64,000 nt of DNA, taken from assembly GCA_965116555.1 (NCBI GenBank), contig OZ220698.1:682001-746000 (forward strand). Direction: 5' to 3'. Under the pieces are notes generated by a model, which worked only from the letters and a program-made list of their open reading frames with translations, was not told where the DNA came from and made no database searches. The DNA comes from DAOUJH01 sp965116555 (lineage in GTDB: Bacteria; Chloroflexota; Dehalococcoidia; Lucifugimonadales; QGNO01). A program made the translations under genes and the position numbers. Shown here piece by piece: positions 59,951 through 64,000 of this stretch. Positions within the stretch are counted from its first letter, which is position 1, and the number at the start of each line of letters is the position of its first letter.

Positions 59951-61522
59951 CTAAGCGGTGTTCACCTTGTGCCTTAAGGCTACCCCCGGCAAGGCCCCGG
60001 TGTGTACACCTCTATCCACCACAACCTGCCCGTTCACCAAGACGTAGGGGATCCCATCCGGGAGCTGCTTGGGGTCCTCCAGCGTGGCCTTGGTCCCCAC
60101 CGTCTCCGGATTGAAGACCACTACATCCGCCATCATGCCATCGGCGAGCCTGCCTCTGTCGGATAGGCCCAGCCGCTGCGCGGGGAAAGAGGTCATTCTC
60201 CGCACCGCATCGGTAAGGGTGAGAAGTTCATCCTCCCTGACAAACTCTCCCAGCACGCGTGGGAAGCAGCCATAGGTTCGTGGGTTGATGTGGTCACCTA
60301 TGAGGAGACCATCGCTGCCCACCATGTGGTTGGGGTGCTTGAAAAACTCTCTGATGTTGACCGGATTGCCGTTGTCGGCTGTATAGCAGAGGTCCATGTC
60401 CTCTTCCAGCAGGAGCTCGCAGATGGTGTCCAGTATGCTCATGTCTAGCCCATCGGCAATTGCGGCCACGGACTTGCCTTCCCAGCGGCGGTTGTGTGGC
60501 TTAGTGAAGTTGGTCACCAGGACTGCGTCCCAAGAAGGGGCCCGCACCGAAAGGTCCGCCGCCATCCTTTGCCGGCTCTTCCTATGGCGCATAATTCCCA
60601 TCAGATGCTCTACGCCGCCTTCATGCGCCCATTCCGGCAGTACTGACTCCAGACGCGTGCTGGAGTAGGGGTACGAATAGGAGTCGTAGGTCACGTCCAG
60701 CCCCTCATCCAAGGCTTCATCCAAGAGGGCCAGGAGTTTGTGCGCTCCTCCGGGCAGCGGGCTGTGGAAGTGCGATATCTGTAGGGGAACGCCGCTTGCC
60801 CGCGCTATATGGATTGCCTCCTTGTAGGGGTCAAGGAATTGGTCTCCCAACGTATAGCGCACATGCGTCACGTAGATGCCCCCCAGCCTGTCCACCTCAC
60901 GGCATAGCTCAATGAGCTCATTGGTATCGGCGAAGCTGCCCGGCGGGTAGGTAAGACCAGTCGATAGACCGAATGCTCCTTCCTCCATGCCCTGCCTGAG
61001 CAGGGTCTTCTCCGTTTCTAGCTCATCGCCCGTTGGTCTGCGGTTATCCCAGCCCATTGCGCTAATGCGCAGGGGCGAGTTGCCTATGACGTACGCCACG
61101 TTGTTGGCAACCTTGCGATTAAACAACAAGAGGTACTCGTCCACTGTTGACCATCGCTTTGGCAACGGCGGGCTGCCATCGATGCCCGCGTTGAGTAGCA
61201 GAAACTGATCGAAGTCCTCCTCCGATGTGAAGGGAGCATATGAGTTGCCGTCCACGCCGATGAGTTCCGTGGTAATGCCCTGGTGGATCTTGGGCTCGTT
61301 GCGCGGCTCGTGGAGAAGCATCAGCCCCGAGTGCGTGTGCATATCAATGAAGCCAGGGCAGACGATCATGTCGTCCGCATCTATATTGCGAGCCGCTTCT
61401 ATTGAGGAGAGGTCTCCTCTCAAGATGCGGATACGGCCCTCTTCTATGCCAACACCGGCATGGAACCAGGGGCTCCCTGTTCCGTCTATGACCCTTCCGT
61501 TGTGTATCAGCACATCGAGCAT
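59951..61522 (-). CDS. N-acyl-D-amino-acid deacylase (D-aminoacylase-type amidohydrolase)
   Basis: This 523-residue amidohydrolase starts LDVLIHNGRVIDGTGSPWF, with metal ligands in GFIDMHTHSGLML and in YVTHVRYTLGD and QISHFHSPLPGG; MVGSDGLLIGDH carries the late Asp. ELIGVDGNSYAPF contains Asp where D-aminoacylases have the metal-bridging Cys/Glu segment. Length and C-terminal strand (LVNGQVVVDRGVHTGALPG) match the family. It would free D-amino acids from N-acyl forms, in line with peptide and cell-wall scavenging. It is preceded by a small membrane protein gene (61606) on the same strand. Confidence 0.9.
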   Translation of the reverse strand: MLDVLIHNGRVIDGTGSPWFHAGVGIEEGRIRILRGDLSSIEAARNIDADDMIVCPGFIDMHTHSGLMLLHEPRNEPKIHQGITTELIGVDGNSYAPFTSEEDFDQFLLLNAGIDGSPPLPKRWSTVDEYLLLFNRKVANNVAYVIGNSPLRISAMGWDNRRPTGDELETEKTLLRQGMEEGAFGLSTGLTYPPGSFADTNELIELCREVDRLGGIYVTHVRYTLGDQFLDPYKEAIHIARASGVPLQISHFHSPLPGGAHKLLALLDEALDEGLDVTYDSYSYPYSSTRLESVLPEWAHEGGVEHLMGIMRHRKSRQRMAADLSVRAPSWDAVLVTNFTKPHNRRWEGKSVAAIADGLDMSILDTICELLLEEDMDLCYTADNGNPVNIREFFKHPNHMVGSDGLLIGDHINPRTYGCFPRVLGEFVREDELLTLTDAVRRMTSFPAQRLGLSDRGRLADGMMADVVVFNPETVGTKATLEDPKQLPDGIPYVLVNGQVVVDRGVHTGALPGVALRHKVNTA

Positions 61523-61605
61523 GCGCTTAAAACTCCGTTTGCTTTATTGCTAAATGCACACCGCCATTTCTATACGCTGGAGGGCACCTAAAGTCAAGGC
61601 AACCC

Positions 61606-61770
61606 TCACCGGAACAAGAAGGCTACCAGCAGAATCACCAGCGAAATCCCAGTCATTGTCGCGGGCTTTCGCGCGTCACGACGCTTTAGAAGGGAGGCTG
61701 CCAGCCATCCCAGGCTAGCGAAGAACACCAGATAGCTGAGTACGAACAGTCTAGCTAGAAAATCGTCCAT
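61606..61770 (-). CDS. Small two-span membrane protein
   Basis: This 54-residue frame reads MDDFLARLFVLSYLVFFASL, then GWLAASLLKRRDARKPATMT, then GISLVILLVAFLFR. Two hydrophobic spans flank a basic loop KRRDARK, a sensible membrane topology. No ribosome site is obvious before the ATG. It lies between the DUF5671 gene (61831) and the D-aminoacylase gene on the same strand. I do not recognise it. Codon choice and the two spans favour a real gene over chance. Confidence 0.5.
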   Translation of the reverse strand: MDDFLARLFVLSYLVFFASLGWLAASLLKRRDARKPATMTGISLVILLVAFLFR

Positions 61771-61830
61771 TTTTATCGAAGAGTATTGTGACGGCGGACA
61801 AATGACAAGTCAACGTTACTACTAGCCACA

Positions 61831-63498
61831 TCACCTGTACCCGTAAACCTTGACCTGGCCTTCAGCGGCCACCAGCAGCAGCCTCTCCGCGGCGACGGAG
61901 GCTATCGACTCCAGCAGCGCTTCCATCTGCTCGTCGCTAAATGTGACTTCGCTCTTATCCACGGCATGCATGAGCCGTACGCGGATCCCCAACGCCTCCT
62001 TGAGGCGTTTCGCCAGTTCATTGGCGGATTCTCCACCTGCCATAAGCGTTACCGATTTCAGGCCGGATATCGGTTCTCCGCCTTGGCGCTGGTCCTCTCG
62101 GAGCACTTGCCAGTGATAGGGCAGCAGCGCTCCGGAGCCCGCTATGATGCCAAGCATCCATCTGCCATTGCGCAGGAAATCAACGGTCAGGTCACCTCGT
62201 AGAAGGTCGTTGAACAGGCCGGTCAGGAAGCCTATGAGGCTGCCTATCCCAGCCAGGGCAAGCACTCCCAGCACGCCATAGATATAGATGCGCCTCGCCA
62301 GTGCGCCTCGCTCTTCTACACCGCCTTCCCGAACGGTACGCTGCATCCTGGGCCAGTACCAGTACCACAACGGCAAACCTATTATGAGGACGGTAAGGGC
62401 AAAGGCTAATTGGTCTCGCACCGGTTCGGAACCGGCAATTGAATCGCCAGCTTCGGGCAGGACCTGTCCTATGACTGCACCGACAATCAGGGGTACTCCT
62501 ACCGCCGCCGTGCCCAGGCCAATGGCCGACATGATGTACCCAAAGGAGCGCTTGGCTCCAGCCAGACGGCCCGCCAGCAACCGCGATTCGTCCTGGAGTA
62601 CCTGCCAGTGGTAAATGAGCAGTGCTGTACCGGCGAACAGGAAAGGCACCGCAACGGTAATGACTCTGAAATGGTCGGCGGCCGCGGGGGACTCAGTCTC
62701 TCCCAGCAGCCAGCGGATCACAGTGTAGAGCACCGTGCCAATTGCCGCCAGAGCGGTGATGGCGCCGCCGAGGAAGGCGAACAGGTTCAAATAGACCTGC
62801 CGCAACGTGGATTCAACGTCGCGTCGCGCTAAATAGAACCAGTGAAAGCTCCACCAAACACCGCCGGCAACCAGGGACGCAATGCCGTCTTGCATGGTAC
62901 TGTTCCAGACTCCTCCGTCGCTGATAATGGCGCGGGTCTGAAACAGGCTGTCGTAGGCCCATTGAAAAAGCACCGTCAATACGCCTATGACTCCTCCAAA
63001 AAGTGCAATCAGCGTATACACACTGGTTCCGTACATGTACCAGCGCTTGAGAGTGAGGCCGCTCAGGACGACCTGCTCCTGGCGTTCCACCGACCAGTGG
63101 TAACCCCAGACAATGCCCCAGACCAGCGCCTGTCCTGCAAAATAGGCACTGAAGTTATCGCCGCCCATGACCTGGAATAGGAGGGAGTGGACAGCTATGA
63201 ACACAACCAGGGTAGCTGTGAACAGGACGCCGTAGAGGTAAAGCTTGCGCAATGTAGAGGCTGTCTCGTCAGGTTGCTTAGCTGCTTGCCTCTGAGTGTA
63301 CTGCCAGTGCAGAACCCACAGTGGAGCGCCGACAATCACCATCGACAGGCCCAGACTGGCCTGGTCATCCCAACCGGAAATAGTGCTCTTTGTAAACAAC
63401 TCGATGAGGAACCGGATGAGGAGCACTATGCCGTTGACCGCAACAACCAGCGTAACGAACGACACCCCATAAAAGTAAAGCCGCTTAGTGGTGTTCAT
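61831..63498 (-). CDS. DUF5671 multi-repeat membrane protein
   Basis: This 555-residue protein carries six copies of a two-span membrane unit of the DUF5671 type. Units begin KRLYFYGVSFVTLVVAV, RKLYLYGVLFTATLVVFI, KRWYMYGTSVYTLIALFG, RQVYLNLFAFLGGAITAL, KRSFGYIMSAIGLGT and RRIYIYGVLGVLALAG, and end with GLPLWYWYW or VGAPLWVLHWQY-like strings. A cytoplasmic tail of about 70 residues follows (KSVTLMAGGESANELAKRLKE, read in part, to LLVAAEGQVKVYGYR). The family is common in Chloroflexota; its function is unknown. ATG 63498. Confidence 0.85.
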   Translation of the reverse strand: MNTTKRLYFYGVSFVTLVVAVNGIVLLIRFLIELFTKSTISGWDDQASLGLSMVIVGAPLWVLHWQYTQRQAAKQPDETASTLRKLYLYGVLFTATLVVFIAVHSLLFQVMGGDNFSAYFAGQALVWGIVWGYHWSVERQEQVVLSGLTLKRWYMYGTSVYTLIALFGGVIGVLTVLFQWAYDSLFQTRAIISDGGVWNSTMQDGIASLVAGGVWWSFHWFYLARRDVESTLRQVYLNLFAFLGGAITALAAIGTVLYTVIRWLLGETESPAAADHFRVITVAVPFLFAGTALLIYHWQVLQDESRLLAGRLAGAKRSFGYIMSAIGLGTAAVGVPLIVGAVIGQVLPEAGDSIAGSEPVRDQLAFALTVLIIGLPLWYWYWPRMQRTVREGGVEERGALARRIYIYGVLGVLALAGIGSLIGFLTGLFNDLLRGDLTVDFLRNGRWMLGIIAGSGALLPYHWQVLREDQRQGGEPISGLKSVTLMAGGESANELAKRLKEALGIRVRLMHAVDKSEVTFSDEQMEALLESIASVAAERLLLVAAEGQVKVYGYR

Positions 63499-63519
63499 AC
63501 TTACCTTCCTTCGTCTGCT

Positions 63520-63999
63520 TTAACCGGCGGGGACAGGCTCTATCAACCTTTGTTCAGGACACCTAAATACGGGCCAGGGAAGCTGTGAGATACGCCACGC
63601 GCCGTCATTCTGTCTCTTCAGACGAAATTCCTCAAAGTGGTATGTTGACTCCTCCGGTGAGAACGAGAACTCGAAAGGATCGGGCTGGCTGGTCCTTCGC
63701 CGGTTCAGAGACACCGTCACCTCTGTATCGTTGATCCGGTTCACTTCGTCAAGGAGTATCTGGGAGTCTTCCAGGTGGCTCTGACGCTTGGCCACTTCTC
63801 GCCACTGTTCCAATATGCAACCGGCCTGCAGCTCAGGCGAGAGGTATCCCCATGCTTCGTCCAGGTCGCCGTCTATCATGGCCAGCACGTAGCGTTGAGT
63901 GATTCCTTCCGGGACGTCTTCGGGAAGGAGTTCAGGCTGCCCGCTGTCGGATATCAGCGCGCCAACGACGGCGACGACAACTAGGACACCGAGCGCGGC
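63520..63999 (-). CDS. Membrane-anchored NTF2-like protein, 5' end cut by the window
   Basis: The reading frame enters from the right edge with a membrane span (AALGVLVVVAVVGALISDSG) and continues into a soluble domain: QRYVLAMIDGDLDEAWGYLSPELQAGC, then VNRINDTEVTVSLNRRRTSQ and FRLKRQNDGAWRISQLPWPV. The order (helix around AMIDGDLDEAWGYLSPE, then beta strands ending in Trp-Arg-Ile) fits NTF2-like or DUF4878-type domains on a membrane anchor. The true start lies beyond position 64000; the internal GTG at 63888 is not the start. It is 21 bases upstream of the DUF5671 gene and likely co-transcribed with it. Confidence 0.7.
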   Translation of the reverse strand, partial: AALGVLVVVAVVGALISDSGQPELLPEDVPEGITQRYVLAMIDGDLDEAWGYLSPELQAGCILEQWREVAKRQSHLEDSQILLDEVNRINDTEVTVSLNRRRTSQPDPFEFSFSPEESTYHFEEFRLKRQNDGAWRISQLPWPVFRCPEQRLIEPVPAG

Positions 64000-64000
64000 G

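Noticed and set aside
1..64000. tRNA, rRNA, riboswitch or integrase/transposase genes
   Set aside because: Read for T-loop words such as GGTTCGAATCC on both strands and for transposase-like proteins; none was seen. Short or unusual RNAs cannot be excluded without covariance searches.

Overview
The window reads as a chromosomal segment of an uncultured-type Chloroflexota bacterium, probably of the Dehalococcoidia/SAR202 kind. This is an inference from gene content, since no rRNA or tRNA gene was seen. The supporting genes are an F420:NADPH reductase and an F420-type luciferase-like oxidoreductase, class III CoA-transferases beside MaoC proteins, an MmgE/PrpD-hydantoinase operon, D-aminoacylase, CocE hydrolase, DUF5671 membrane protein and many small intergenic palindromes. 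Base composition is moderately GC-rich, visibly lower around 25.6-30.6 kb.

Region 1 (1-6.3 kb) is a tryptophan operon: trpE (3' end only), trpG, trpD, trpC, trpF, trpB. It is interrupted twice, by a CopG/MazF-type toxin-antitoxin pair with its own palindromic promoter between trpG and trpD, and by a short-chain dehydrogenase between trpD and trpC. No trpA follows trpB. Region 2 (6.3-12.4 kb) is a divergent acyl-CoA cluster: Nudix-GNAT-two small MaoC hot-dog proteins leftward, and a two-domain MaoC protein plus two CaiB/BaiF CoA-transferases rightward. Region 3 (12.4-24.8 kb) is mostly housekeeping: SRPBCC protein, HEAT protein, TldE/TldD, endonuclease III, a short SbcC/Rad50 ATPase, prephenate dehydratase, the Ktr potassium system and an aldo/keto reductase.

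Region 4 (24.8-30.6 kb) looks acquired. Next to a sirtuin lies a putative restriction-modification pair: an 887-residue protein made of two homologous DNA methyltransferase modules, facing a DUF3883-type nuclease. A 16-bp inverted repeat ends inside the methyltransferase start codon. Region 5 (30.9-43.2 kb) carries a class III aminotransferase, zinc-ribbon membrane protein, CocE hydrolase, pterin dehydratase, F420 reductase, a Cu/Zn-SOD-like protein lacking one copper ligand, a likely metal-related membrane/lipoprotein cluster and an alpha/beta hydrolase. Interspersed repeats crowd the gaps.

Region 6 (43.2-64 kb) alternates peptide/amide catabolism (S9 peptidase, luciferase-like oxidoreductase, MFS exporter, hydantoinase, MmgE/PrpD, SDR, D-aminoacylase) with four paralogous lipoproteins. 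These share a lipobox leader and a Thr-Pro stalk but carry different heads: DUF6174; TolB propeller plus LRR; LRR only; LRR plus NHL propeller. Duplicated flanks, a decayed fifth leader and an 18-bp minisatellite in one stalk suggest a locally expanding, shuffling set of surface proteins. The window ends in a DUF5671 membrane protein and a partial membrane-anchored protein.
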